From Polyangiaceae bacterium (lineage in GTDB: Bacteria > Myxococcota_A > Polyangia > Polyangiales > Polyangiaceae): 48,492 nt of DNA. The notes beneath the pieces are model-generated. The model saw only the letters and a list, made by a program, of their open reading frames with translations. It made no database searches and had not been told where the DNA came from. The position numbers and the translations under genes were made by a program. The DNA lies in contig JAFGBI010000132.1 of NCBI GenBank assembly GCA_016933275.1, forward strand, positions 1 through 48,492. The letters are read 5' to 3'. Positions 24,385 through 33,207 of this stretch are shown here, one piece after another (position 1 is the first letter of the stretch; the number at the start of each line of letters is the position of its first letter).

Positions 24385-26022
24385 TCACCGGTCGGGAGCC
24401 ACGGGGCTCGCGCTTCGGCCGAGATCAGGCTCTCGGTGGGGGTCCGATCGCCGGGGGGTCGCGAGCGCGCCGAGCACCCCGTCGCGACGCACGAACAGGC
24501 TCGCGCCGGTGCCGTCGTCGAGTGGAAGGCGAGCCGGCGCGTACCGCCGCCAGAACTCCGGGGCCGCGAACAGGGGAGCGTAGCGATAGAGCGAACCCCG
24601 GCCGACGACCGTCTCGGCCACCCCGGGTGCGGCCAGCATCTCGGTCGGGAGGCCATCCAGCACGGACAGATAGAGGACGTCCGGCTTGCGCTCGAGCACG
24701 TACGCGGGCGCTGCTCGCTCGTGACCGGCGTAGCCCCGACCGGCGTCAGTGATCGGAGTCGTGGCGATCGTCCTGTCGACGAGGCCGAGGAGATCCAGCG
24801 TGCGCCACCCAGAGCTGTAGGGAAGCCGTCCCGCAACGTTGGTCGCGAGCAGCGCCGAAGGTACCCGGTGGGGTGCCAGGGCCGTGCCGACCGCGGACCA
24901 GTGCTGTTCCCACTCGCGGACGTCCGCCAGGGTATGGCTGCGGAAGAAGTGGGGATTCGCGAGCGGGATCAGGACCGCGCTGACCGGACCGGCGAGGGCT
25001 ACCGTGCGCCACACCGGTCCACCTGCCCATAGACGTTCGAGGCCGCTGCTCGCCGCGAGCACCAAGAGCGGGAGGTACGGGGCAAGGAGCCGCGAGCGAT
25101 AGAGCCCGTCGCCGCCGGCCACCACCGCCAGCGCGCAGCCGGCGCCGAACCACAGGAGGAGCGACCGATGGCGGCGGGATCGGTGGTCGCCCCAGAGGAT
25201 CGCCGGCACCAGGCAGTAGAGGGCTTCGTCGCGCAACCCCTCCCCCACGTAGGCGACGCCACGGATCAGGGAGGCTCGAGCGAGCGCTGTCTTGGCGAGC
25301 ACCGGGTTGGGAAGGAGCGCTCCGAAATAGGCTCCGCGCGCAGCAGCGGCCACGAGCGCGATGGCGGCGGCGATCCCGACCGCGGCTGCCACCTGGCGCC
25401 ACGGAAGACCCCGAGTCCACAGCAGGGGGCCGACGAGCAACACGAGCAGATGTCCCTCGGGGCGGGTCACCGCGAGGACCCCGGCCAAGCCGCCCGTCAG
25501 GAGGGCGGGGATTCGTCGACCCGGCGTGGCACATTCGATGCATAGCCAAGTGGCGAGCAGCAGGGCTGCGAAGAGAGCGGTCTCGAGCCCGCCGCCCGCC
25601 CAGAAGGCGAAGCTCGGCGAGAGCGCGAGCGTCATGACGACGGACGTGGACACCACCAGCGAGCTGCCAAGTTGCCGGCTGGCCGTGTATGCGACGCCCA
25701 ATACCGTGAGCGCACCCGCCACGAACCCCATGGCGACCGCGGCGGTCGGGACCGAACCGCCGAGGCGAGCGACCACGGCGAGGAGCAGGGTCCATAGCGC
25801 ATTGCTGAAGCCCTCGACCCGTTCGCCTGCGTTGTAGACGAGCTCCCCAGTTATGGCGAGGTTTTCCGCGTAGCGGAAGCTGATGAACGCATCGTCCGCT
25901 AGAAGGGAGAACCCCGCGAACCGCGCGGCATAGGCGAAGAGCGCCGCGAGCGCCAGCCCGACGGGACATTCGAGGGCGAACGGGGCCGCGGACGATGCCG
26001 GAGGTGGAGCGGTGGACTGCAC
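24385..26022 (-). CDS. Polytopic membrane glycosyltransferase-like protein (GT-C fold)
   Basis: The 545-residue protein starts at GTG 26022. It has about ten hydrophobic segments and the early motif [14 protein letters not shown] followed by [20 protein letters not shown], a pattern of GT-C enzymes related to arabinofuranosyl- and mannosyltransferases that use lipid-linked sugars. The DD pair in the first loop is the likely catalytic or metal site. The C-terminal third is soluble. Substrate unknown. It is a single gene with its 3' end next to the rex2 promoter and is divergent from the amidotransferase at 26181. Confidence 0.75.
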   Translation of the reverse strand: MQSTAPPPASSAAPFALECPVGLALAALFAYAARFAGFSLLADDAFISFRYAENLAITGELVYNAGERVEGFSNALWTLLLAVVARLGGSVPTAAVAMGFVAGALTVLGVAYTASRQLGSSLVVSTSVVMTLALSPSFAFWAGGGLETALFAALLLATWLCIECATPGRRIPALLTGGLAGVLAVTRPEGHLLVLLVGPLLWTRGLPWRQVAAAVGIAAAIALVAAAARGAYFGALLPNPVLAKTALARASLIRGVAYVGEGLRDEALYCLVPAILWGDHRSRRHRSLLLWFGAGCALAVVAGGDGLYRSRLLAPYLPLLVLAASSGLERLWAGGPVWRTVALAGPVSAVLIPLANPHFFRSHTLADVREWEQHWSAVGTALAPHRVPSALLATNVAGRLPYSSGWRTLDLLGLVDRTIATTPITDAGRGYAGHERAAPAYVLERKPDVLYLSVLDGLPTEMLAAPGVAETVVGRGSLYRYAPLFAAPEFWRRYAPARLPLDDGTGASLFVRRDGVLGALATPRRSDPHREPDLGRSASPVAPDR

Positions 26023-26180
26023 GGCGGTGGGGGCTCGAGCCTACCACCGGGACCTACCCGCGGGCCCCGGGACCCGCGCGAATCCGCGCGTCAGCGGCGG
26101 GCCTGCGATTTCTGGGTTTCCGTACCGTCCTAGACAGGAGAGATTAGTCCCCGTCCGTTGTTGCCCAAGGGAGGTTCCTC

Positions 26181-26888
26181 TTGCGATTCCAGGTGCTTCA
26201 GCACGTTGCGTTCGAAGGCCCTGCCCGGATCGCGGAGTATGCTGCTGCCCGCGGCCACGCCCTCGCCGTGGCTCGTCTCGACCTCGGGGAGCCCGCGCCT
26301 CCGCCGGCGGCGTACGACCTCCTCGTCGTGCTGGGGGGACCCATGGGCGTATACGACGAGCGCGAGTGTTCGTGGTTGGCGGCCGAGAAGCGTGCCCTCG
26401 CCGCCGCCCTCGCCGCCGACCGCGCCGTGCTCGGTGTCTGCCTCGGTGCTCAGCTCATCGCCGCCGTCTCCGGATCCCGGGTCTACCCAGCTTCCGAGAA
26501 GGAGATCGGTTGGTTCGCCGTGCGCGGCCCACGGCACGACGACGGAGTGGCGGCTCACGTGCCCGTCCCTGCCCAGTTCTCCCCACTCCACTGGCACGGG
26601 GACACCTTCGACCTACCCCCGCTCGCACAACGCCTCGCGGAGACGGACGTCTGCGAGAACCAGGCGTTCCAGCTCCATGACCGAGTCGTGGGCCTTCAAT
26701 TCCACGTCGAGCTAACGCTGGAGAGCGTGCAGGCGCTCGTCGAGCACGCGATCAGCGACATCACCGGGGGGGACTACCAGCAGTCGCCCGCCGCCATCCT
26801 GGCCGAGGCGCCGGAACGGCTCGCGTCCATCGGCCCCGTGCTAGACGGGCTCCTCGACCATCTCGTGGGCGTGATGGCGCGCCATTGA
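26181..26888 (+). CDS. Class I glutamine amidotransferase-like protein
   Basis: The 235-residue protein starts at TTG, with GGAGGTT (26170-26176) before it. It has the triad of class I amidotransferases: C87 in GVCLGAQL, H175 and E177 in LQFHVELT; VVLGGPMGVYD precedes them. It is a free-standing domain similar to GMP-synthase-like or GuaA-type amidotransferases of unknown partner. The conserved residues suggest glutaminase activity. The next gene follows after 92 bases. Confidence 0.88.
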   Translation: MRFQVLQHVAFEGPARIAEYAAARGHALAVARLDLGEPAPPPAAYDLLVVLGGPMGVYDERECSWLAAEKRALAAALAADRAVLGVCLGAQLIAAVSGSRVYPASEKEIGWFAVRGPRHDDGVAAHVPVPAQFSPLHWHGDTFDLPPLAQRLAETDVCENQAFQLHDRVVGLQFHVELTLESVQALVEHAISDITGGDYQQSPAAILAEAPERLASIGPVLDGLLDHLVGVMARH

Positions 26889-26980
26889 TCCCCCCCTCGA
26901 TAGGGTCGTCGGAGCGGCGGGATGGCGTCGAACCGAGGATTGCGGTAGTCGAAGCCGAGGGGAGAGAGGGAGCTACTGCC

Positions 26981-27646
26981 ATGTCCAGTCGCCACGGCTT
27001 GCCGCCCGATTCGGGTCCCGAGGCGAGCCCTTCGGCCGCTGAGGCCGCGGCCTTCTTGACCAGCGGGGTGTTGGGACCGAACCATGGCCGGGTGCTGTTG
27101 CAACTGGCGCGCCGCTCCGTCGCCGCAGCAGTCAGCGAAGGCCAGCGCCTGCGGTCACCACGGAGACTCCCGCCAGAGCTCTGGGCGCCGCGGGCGGCCT
27201 TCGTCACTCTGGAGCTGGGGGGGGCGTTGCGTGGCTGCATCGGGCACATCTTCCCGCAGTCGCCGTTGGCGCTCGCCGTGATCGAGAATGCTCGCGCCGC
27301 CGCGCTCAGGGATCCGCGCTTCTTGCCCGTTGCCGCGGGCGAGTTGGCGGCGCTCGATTTCGAGGTGAGCGTGCTCACCGTTCCCACTCCCCTCGGGCAC
27401 TCGCTGCCCGAAGACATCCCGCGCATGCTCACCCCCCACCGCGACGGGGTCGTACTGGAGGTGAGCGGTTGTCGAGCGACCTTTCTACCTCAGGTCTGGG
27501 AGAAGCTACCTGAGCCGGTCGAGTTTCTGGAGCATCTCTCGCGCAAGGCGGGAGCGAGGCGTGATGCGTGGCGCGAACCAAACGCCACGATTCTGACCTA
27601 CCAGATCCAGGCTTTCGCGGAAGAAGGGGCGGCGCGGTACCACTGA
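26981..27646 (+). CDS. AMMECR1-domain protein (AmmeMemoRadiSam protein A type)
   Basis: I chose the ATG at 26981 because GAGAGAGGGAG lies just upstream; a frame from the TTG at 26885 is open but unlikely. The 221-residue product matches the AMMECR1 family, with the LRGCIGHIFPQSPLALAVIE motif and ALDFEVSVLTVPTPL. In many bacteria this protein is encoded with a Memo-like dioxygenase and a radical SAM enzyme; neither is visible here. Function in bacteria is unsettled. It may be cotranscribed with the amidotransferase. Confidence 0.87.
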   Translation: MSSRHGLPPDSGPEASPSAAEAAAFLTSGVLGPNHGRVLLQLARRSVAAAVSEGQRLRSPRRLPPELWAPRAAFVTLELGGALRGCIGHIFPQSPLALAVIENARAAALRDPRFLPVAAGELAALDFEVSVLTVPTPLGHSLPEDIPRMLTPHRDGVVLEVSGCRATFLPQVWEKLPEPVEFLEHLSRKAGARRDAWREPNATILTYQIQAFAEEGAARYH

Positions 27647-27708
27647 TTCCTCCCCATGTCTTCGCTGGGTTCCCGGAACCAACGCGGCCGTGTAGGATTC
27701 CTTCCGTC

Positions 27709-28386
27709 ATGAGCCAATACAATCAGGGCGGGCCGGGTGGTTTTCCTCCTCAAGGGTATGGCGGTGCGTCCGGTGGTGGGCAGCCGCCGGGGTATGGCGG
27801 TCCCCCCGGCGCGCAGCCGCCGGGGTATGGCGGTCCCCCCGGCGGGCAACCACCAGGGTTCGGCGGTCCTCCCGGCGGGCAACCACCAGGGTTCGGCGGT
27901 CCTCCCGGCGGGCAACCACCAGGGTTCGGCGGTCCCCCCGGCGGCCAGCCGCCAGGCTACGGGGCACCGGGCGCGAGCGCTCCGACGCCGGGTGCCATCG
28001 CACCCACTGGCGGGATGTCGCCGGGGTTTGCGCCGCCTGAGGACGTCGAGGCAGGGAAGCTCTGGGCGCTCCTCGGCTACGTGATCACACCGCTCTGGAT
28101 CGTCCCGCTCATACAGCGCGACAACGCGTTCGCCCTGTTTCACGCCAAGCAGATGCTGGCGTTTTCCATCGCTTGTGTCGTCGCCACGATCCCGATCAGC
28201 ATCGTCGGCACCATCACCTGCGGTATCGGCTTCGTCCTTTATCTGCCCCTGATCTACCCGTGGTTCATGGGGATCCTGTATTCTGTTCAGGGCCAGTACC
28301 GAGCGATGCCCTGGTTCGGGTTCATCGCGGAGAAGTACCTGGAGGGGATCCAGGCGGACAAGCGTCCCGGAGGGGCGCCGCGTTGA
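27709..28386 (+). CDS. DUF4870-like membrane protein with Gly/Pro/Gln repeat N-terminus
   Basis: From the ATG at 27709 the product is 225 residues. The first 110 are a low-complexity arm built on GGQPPG(F/Y)GGPP; the rest has three hydrophobic segments (about 125-200: LWALLGYVITPLWIVPL, MLAFSIACVVATIPISIVG, CGIGFVLYLPLIYPWFMGIL), as in small DUF4870/TM2-adjacent proteins. Function unknown; the arm probably sits in the cytoplasm and may mediate self-association. Confidence 0.82.
   Translation: MSQYNQGGPGGFPPQGYGGASGGGQPPGYGGPPGAQPPGYGGPPGGQPPGFGGPPGGQPPGFGGPPGGQPPGFGGPPGGQPPGYGAPGASAPTPGAIAPTGGMSPGFAPPEDVEAGKLWALLGYVITPLWIVPLIQRDNAFALFHAKQMLAFSIACVVATIPISIVGTITCGIGFVLYLPLIYPWFMGILYSVQGQYRAMPWFGFIAEKYLEGIQADKRPGGAPR
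27778..27963 (+). repeat. Coding tandem repeats, 33-bp period
   Basis: Five to six near-identical 33-base units encode an 11-residue unit built on QPPGFGGPPGG. Some adjacent units differ by only one or two bases, which suggests recent expansion. All units remain in frame. Confidence 0.85.
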
Positions 28387-28415
28387 GACTCGGCAAGCTC
28401 CTCGGGCGTCTTTCC

Positions 28416-28492
28416 TGGCACGCCCGAAGGGATTCGAACCCCTGACCCGCGGCTTAGAAGGCCGCCGCTCTATCCAACTGAGCTACGGGCGC
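28416..28492 (-). tRNA. tRNA-Arg (anticodon UCU)
   Basis: On the minus strand the cloverleaf is complete: acceptor GCGCCCG pairs with CGGGCGT (one G-U pair), the D-loop region reads AGCTCAGTTGGATAGAGC, the anticodon arm GCGGC-CTTCTAA-GCCGC gives UCU, and the T-arm contains GGTTCGAATCC. The 3' CCA is encoded (28416-28418). Confidence 0.96.
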
Positions 28493-28753
28493 TCGACCCG
28501 GAGTCCCTCTGCTCGGGCCTGGCTCGGGCGCGGAGGAGCCTAGCTCAGGATCGGTGCCCACGGGAGCGCGGAGATCGCGGAGGGGGCCTTCGCACCAATG
28601 GCACCGATGATTTGCAGGGCCAGCGTTCGGTCGGCCCTTCGGTGTCTGGTCACCAACCCCCGCCGGCGGGGCTGTTTCCGACCGTCGCCCCCATCGATCC
28701 TGCGTCTCGAAAGACCTCGACCCCTTCGACGGACCGGTCGTATCATCCCGGGC

Positions 28754-29296
28754 ATGGCAGGCGCGACAACGAAGGCGGCGACCCTGGCGAGCGCGCTTCT
28801 GCTCGCGATTTCGGCTTGTGGCGGGTCGAGCGTCCACAAGGTCGGGCAATCCAAGTATCCCCCGCCACCAGGCTTCGGCGAGGACCATGAGCTCGAGCCG
28901 ATGGACGACTACGTCGATGGCGAGGTGAATCAGGACGTTAGCGGTGGCGATGACAGCGACCGCGGCAACGAGGAACCCGTGCGGAGGGGCGAGCCTGAGT
29001 TTGCCGCGGGGATGAGCGTGCAGCAGGCGATCGAGGCCGCCCAGGGCACCGAGCGCATCAACATCGACCAGGAGACGCTGGGCTACCCCTTGACCCAGGC
29101 CTCGCTCTACGAGCCCTGCAAGGTAACGGCCAACGATCACTTCAAGCTGAAGGTTGCCGTGTGGAATGGCAAGGCCGTTGGGATCGACCTTGATACGAAG
29201 AACGAGGCTCTGAAGCAGTGCCTGACCCGACAGCTTCTCGACCTCACCTGGAAGGACAAGGTCAAGTCGCTCAACGTCGTCGAATACGAGATGTAG
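28754..29296 (+). CDS. Small lipoprotein of unknown function
   Basis: The ATG at 28754 gives a 180-residue protein with a lipoprotein signal (LASALLLAISAC, C22). It is acidic to about residue 80 (EDHELEPMDDYVDGEVNQDV). The C-terminal 100 residues look folded (LYEPCKVTANDHFKLKVAVW ... QLLDLTWKDKVKSLNVVEYE) and contain two Cys that could form a disulfide. I do not recognise the family. It ends 42 bases before the 3' end of uppS on the other strand. Confidence 0.78.
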   Translation: MAGATTKAATLASALLLAISACGGSSVHKVGQSKYPPPPGFGEDHELEPMDDYVDGEVNQDVSGGDDSDRGNEEPVRRGEPEFAAGMSVQQAIEAAQGTERINIDQETLGYPLTQASLYEPCKVTANDHFKLKVAVWNGKAVGIDLDTKNEALKQCLTRQLLDLTWKDKVKSLNVVEYEM

Positions 29297-29338
29297 GAGA
29301 GCGTCGAGGGGGGCTCGCCTCGAGCGGCGCGCGCCCGA

Positions 29339-30178
29339 TCAATACCCGACGACGGGGCGGAGTATGCGGCCGTTGGCGCGTGCAGCGTCCTGGTCCTGCG
29401 TGCGCACCTGCGCCGAGGTGAGACCGAAGCGCCGTTCTTTGCCCATGTATCCCTGGATCGCCGCCAGGAAGTGCTCCGGGCGGAACTCGGGCCACATCAT
29501 CGGCAGGAACATCAGCTCCGCGTAGGCCGCTTCGAAGAGCAAGAAATCGCTGATTCGCGACTCGCCGCCGGTGCGAATGAGCAGATCCACATCGGGGAGC
29601 AAGCGGGTGGTCATCTCGCTGCGGAGCGCCTGTTCGTCGATCGCCCTCGCGTCGATCTCACCCTTGCGCACCTTCTCGGCGAGCGCCCGCGCCGCGTCGA
29701 CGAGATCGCGTCGTCCGCCATAGGAGAGCGCGAGGGTGAGCGTGAGCCGATCGCCGTGCCGGGTCGCATTGATGAGCTCACGTACGGCGAGACGGGTTAC
29801 CGTTGGCAGCTCCTCCACGTGCCCCGCGACCTGGACGCGGATCCCGTTCTGACGGAGGTCCATCCGCTCGCGCTTCGCGAAATCCACGAGCAGGCGCATC
29901 AGGGTGTCCACCTCGTTGCGGGGCCGCGACCAGTTGGCGACGCTGAACGCGTACAACGTAAGGTACGGGATACCCATGCGAGCCGCGGTCTCCACCGTGT
30001 CGCGTACGGCACGGGCGCCCTCACAGTGTCCCTTCACACGCTCGAAGCCTTGGCACTCGGCCCACCTCCCGTTGCCGTCCATGATGATGGCAACGTGGCG
30101 GGGAAGCTGACGTTCACGTGGATTGGTCAAGGAGGTCCGGGTCCGGTGGATGCGCCACCGGACGAGAAACGGTGACAC
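29339..30178 (-). CDS. uppS: Isoprenyl (undecaprenyl) diphosphate synthase
   Basis: From the GTG at 30178 the protein has 279 residues, slightly longer than usual because of a 25-residue basic N-terminus. The cis-prenyltransferase motifs are present: HVAIIMDGNGRWA with the catalytic D34, LTLYAFSVANWSRP, YGGRRDLVDAAR, and DLLIRTGGESRISDFLL with EAAYAELMFLP. The enzyme makes the C55 lipid carrier for peptidoglycan and other envelope polymers in the cytoplasm. It lies 71 bases after a sensor kinase gene, perhaps on the same transcript. Confidence 0.95.
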   Translation of the reverse strand: MSPFLVRWRIHRTRTSLTNPRERQLPRHVAIIMDGNGRWAECQGFERVKGHCEGARAVRDTVETAARMGIPYLTLYAFSVANWSRPRNEVDTLMRLLVDFAKRERMDLRQNGIRVQVAGHVEELPTVTRLAVRELINATRHGDRLTLTLALSYGGRRDLVDAARALAEKVRKGEIDARAIDEQALRSEMTTRLLPDVDLLIRTGGESRISDFLLFEAAYAELMFLPMMWPEFRPEHFLAAIQGYMGKERRFGLTSAQVRTQDQDAARANGRILRPVVGY

Positions 30179-30249
30179 ATTTGCCGGTTTCCTGCGCGGA
30201 GCCCGTGTGGAGGTTTCGAGGAGACGAGCCCCGGCACGGGTGCGGGGTC

Positions 30250-31749
30250 TCAGCTGCAGCCTCCTGAATCTATTGGGAAATGGGGGGGTGATCCGTCCTC
30301 GGGAGGGTGCTCGACCGCCGCTTCGACCATACCGCCCGACCGCGCGTTCGCTGGGGGATGGTGCCACGCCATGGGCAGGACGATTCGGAACTCGACGGTC
30401 GGTGGCCCCTCGCGTTCGAGCTCCGCACGTCCCCCGTGCGACTCGGCGACGGCGCGCACGATCGCGAGGCCGAGGCCCGTGCCTCCGCGGTCGTGGCGGG
30501 TGCTGACGAAGCGGCGAAAGAGCCGCGTGCGGATGTGTCGGCTGATCTCGCCTCGGCTCGACACCGAGAGGACAATGTCGCTCGCGCTCCGGTACACGGC
30601 GACTTCTACTGGAGAGCCCGGCATGGAGTGGACGAGCCCGTTGACGACCAGGTTGGTGACCGCGCGCGCCAACCATGCGCCATCGCCGCGCACGCGGGTG
30701 TCCCCATCCGCAGACACCGACACCCGGTCGGCTCCCTCGAGGAGCCCCGAGCGGACCTGTTGGGCGATCCGTGAGAGATCGACGGGATCGAAGGTCTCCA
30801 CTCCCCGGGCCTCGATCCGCGCCAGGCTCAAGAGGTCGCCGAGCAGCCGCTCGATGCGGACGGTCGCCTCGCGGATCCGCCCCACGAAGCGGCGAGCCGC
30901 TTCGGGATCGTCGATCGCGCCCTCTTCGAGCACCTCGGCGCTCGCCCGGATCGCCGCCACCGGGTTCTTCAGCTCGTGCGACAGGTCGGCTGCGAACGTC
31001 TCCACGAAGGGACGGCCCTCGAGTTGGCGCCGCATCGATGCGATGGACTGCACGAGACGGACGACCTCGCGGGCGCCCACCGCCGGGGGTTCCCCGGTGC
31101 GCTGGCCCGCACTGACCCGTTCCGCGAAGCGGCTCAGGATCTCGATGGGGCGGGCGATCGCGCTGCCGATCCACCCCGCCGCGATCGCCGCTGCGGCGCC
31201 GAGGATGAGGCTGATGACCAGAACCGTCGGCGCGAAATCGGCGAGCATCTGCTGGACGACGACGGTCGGCTTCACCACTCGCACGGCACCGACACGGTGT
31301 CCGCCAACCACGATCGGCGCGTCCACGCTCACCTCACCCGGCGGCTCCTCGTGGTCGCGAGTGTCAGACGGAAACACGACTCGCCCCCGCTCGTCGAGCA
31401 GGCGCAGGCGGAGATCGGCGCCCCGTGCGGCCTCCTGGGTCAATCGTTGCGCTATCTCGGGGATCCCCGCTCCCGTGCGCTCCAGGTCCCCCTCGAGGAT
31501 GCCGGCGATCGCCACCGCCTCGTCCTGAGCAGCCGCCGTGGCGATGCGGACGGCGCGGGCCTCGATGCGGTCGACGACCATGACACCGAGGCCGAAGGCG
31601 AAGGCACCCACGATCACCGACAGCGCCAGGAACACCTGCATCCGGATCGAGAGCCCCCGCGTCCGCGACTCGACCAGACGCGAGATGACGAACGCGACGA
31701 AGAGGATCAGGCCGATCGCGGCGACCGCGACGATGATCAGGCGGGTCAC
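30250..31749 (-). CDS. Membrane sensor histidine kinase with altered ATP-binding G1 box
   Basis: The 499-residue protein starts at GTG. It has N-terminal membrane segments (3-22 and 40-60), a periplasmic domain (about 62-168), another membrane segment (172-196), a HAMP-like linker, HisKA (H258 in DLSHELKNPVAAIRAS) and HATPase. The N box is present (NLVVNGLVHS, N366 and N370) and so is the G2 box (GGTGLGLAI), but the usual D-x-G-x-G is replaced by VSSRGEI (396-402), so the adenine-binding Asp is missing. It may be a weak kinase, mainly a phosphatase, or a signal relay. It is paired with the regulator at 31766 and resembles the CreC group in layout. Confidence 0.9.
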   Translation of the reverse strand: MTRLIIVAVAAIGLILFVAFVISRLVESRTRGLSIRMQVFLALSVIVGAFAFGLGVMVVDRIEARAVRIATAAAQDEAVAIAGILEGDLERTGAGIPEIAQRLTQEAARGADLRLRLLDERGRVVFPSDTRDHEEPPGEVSVDAPIVVGGHRVGAVRVVKPTVVVQQMLADFAPTVLVISLILGAAAAIAAGWIGSAIARPIEILSRFAERVSAGQRTGEPPAVGAREVVRLVQSIASMRRQLEGRPFVETFAADLSHELKNPVAAIRASAEVLEEGAIDDPEAARRFVGRIREATVRIERLLGDLLSLARIEARGVETFDPVDLSRIAQQVRSGLLEGADRVSVSADGDTRVRGDGAWLARAVTNLVVNGLVHSMPGSPVEVAVYRSASDIVLSVSSRGEISRHIRTRLFRRFVSTRHDRGGTGLGLAIVRAVAESHGGRAELEREGPPTVEFRIVLPMAWHHPPANARSGGMVEAAVEHPPEDGSPPHFPIDSGGCS

Positions 31750-31765
31750 GACGTTCTCCCGAAAC

Positions 31766-32461
31766 CTAGGCGTCGTCCGGGGGGCGGTCGGTGACCCGAT
31801 AGCCCACGCCGCGTACGGTCTCGATCAGCGCGGGATCTCCCCCGGCCTCGCCGACCTTGCGGCGCAGCGACTTCACGTGCGAGTCCACGGTGCGATCGCT
31901 GATGGCGAAGCCATCTCCCCACACGTTGTCGATCAGCTGCGCTCGTGTGTAGACCCGCCCCGGACTCTCGAGGAGGCGGGCGAGGAGATCGAACTCCACC
32001 CGCGTGAGCTCCAGGGAGCGGCCGGACACCGTGGCTCGGCGGGTGGCTTCCTCGACCTTGAGCACGGAGTTGGCGGCGATGGGCGGATCTTGGGTGGCGG
32101 TGGACATCCGGCGCAGGACGGCGCGCACTCGCGCCACGACCTCGCGCGGCGAGAAAGGCTTGGTGACATAGTCGTCGGCGCCGGTTTCGAGAGCGGCGAC
32201 GCGATCCGCCTCGCTGTCGCGGCTCGAAAGCACGATGATGGGCGTGAGCACGGCACGATGGCGGAGGCGACCGATCAGGTCGAAACCGCTCCCGTCCGGG
32301 AGCATGAGGTCGAGCACGATGAGGTCGCACTGGCGGACGCTCGCCTCGGCTTCGGCGCAGGTGCACGCCAGCGTTGTCGTGAAGCCATCGCGCCGCAGGG
32401 CATAGGCGACGGACTCCGCGATCGCCGGTTCGTCTTCCACCACCAAGACGTGCTGAGCCAT
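31766..32461 (-). CDS. OmpR-family DNA-binding response regulator
   Basis: The 231-residue protein from the ATG at 32461 has a receiver (D10, phospho-acceptor D51, K100) and a C-terminal winged helix (LTRVEFDLLARLLESPG ... DRTVDSHVKSLRRKVGE ... RGVGYRV). It lies 16 bases before the kinase gene and is its likely partner. The frame is open 23 codons further upstream, but that part has no receiver-like sequence. Confidence 0.93.
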   Translation of the reverse strand: MAQHVLVVEDEPAIAESVAYALRRDGFTTTLACTCAEAEASVRQCDLIVLDLMLPDGSGFDLIGRLRHRAVLTPIIVLSSRDSEADRVAALETGADDYVTKPFSPREVVARVRAVLRRMSTATQDPPIAANSVLKVEEATRRATVSGRSLELTRVEFDLLARLLESPGRVYTRAQLIDNVWGDGFAISDRTVDSHVKSLRRKVGEAGGDPALIETVRGVGYRVTDRPPDDA

Positions 32462-32477
32462 GATGCCAGCGGAGACG

Positions 32478-33074
32478 CTACCGCGAGACGAAGGCCGTGA
32501 CCAGTCGGGGGAGGAGGGCGACGAGGACATCGAGCGCGGCGGGCTCCGGCACGATACGGGAGTGGTGGAGCACCGCCCCTCCTGGTCGGATCTCGAGGTG
32601 GCCTGCGTAGCCGCACTCGGCGAGGACGCGGCGGGCGGCTACGGGGAACGCGGCGGCCGCTTCGCTGGGCGAGGCGGCGAAGGTCGCCATGTGCTCGTCC
32701 CACACGCGATCACCCACCGCGACTCGCGGCGGCGGCGGCCGATCGAGGAACGCCACACGGGTATTGAAATGCTCCCCACCGCGCGCGGCCGCCCGCCGGA
32801 CGAAGGCAGGGTGCTGCAGGTAGGCGAGGATCGCCCGCCCGAGTGGCTCGCCTCCGATCGGCGCGAGCCACGGCTCGGCAAGGGTGACACTCGCCCCCGC
32901 CGTCGTGAAGGAGAGGGCGTTGAAGTACGCTTCGGGTGCCACCATCGTGTCGAAGGGCTCCCACGCCTCGAACCAGGCCGCGTCGGGATGCGGCGAGAAC
33001 CGGCAGCCGCGCTCTCGCGCCCAGGCGGAGATGGCGCCAGTGCCGGGTGGAGAGAAGGGTAGGGGAGCCGCCAT
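32478..33074 (-). CDS. Conserved-looking protein of unknown function
   Basis: The 198-residue cytoplasmic protein starts at ATG and ends 16 bases before the response regulator start, so it may head the operon. It has WFEAWEPFDTMVAPEAYFNALSF in its first third, a middle with LAYLQHPAFVRRAAARGG, and a C-terminus rich in Ala/Val. No signal peptide or membrane segment is seen. I do not recognise the family. Confidence 0.72.
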   Translation of the reverse strand: MAAPLPFSPPGTGAISAWARERGCRFSPHPDAAWFEAWEPFDTMVAPEAYFNALSFTTAGASVTLAEPWLAPIGGEPLGRAILAYLQHPAFVRRAAARGGEHFNTRVAFLDRPPPPRVAVGDRVWDEHMATFAASPSEAAAAFPVAARRVLAECGYAGHLEIRPGGAVLHHSRIVPEPAALDVLVALLPRLVTAFVSR

Positions 33075-33207
33075 TCCCGCCGCACTCTACCACGGGGAGG
33101 GTCGCCTCGGGCGGCATCGCCCTGGAAGAAGCCGCGGCGAGGCCGCGCCGTTCGACGGAATGGTCCTTTCTGGCACTCGGCGGCCGCGGGCGCTAGAAGG
33201 TCCGGCC

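Noticed and set aside
27778..27963. 33-base array considered as CRISPR
   Set aside because: There are no spacers, and the units are in-frame coding repeats.
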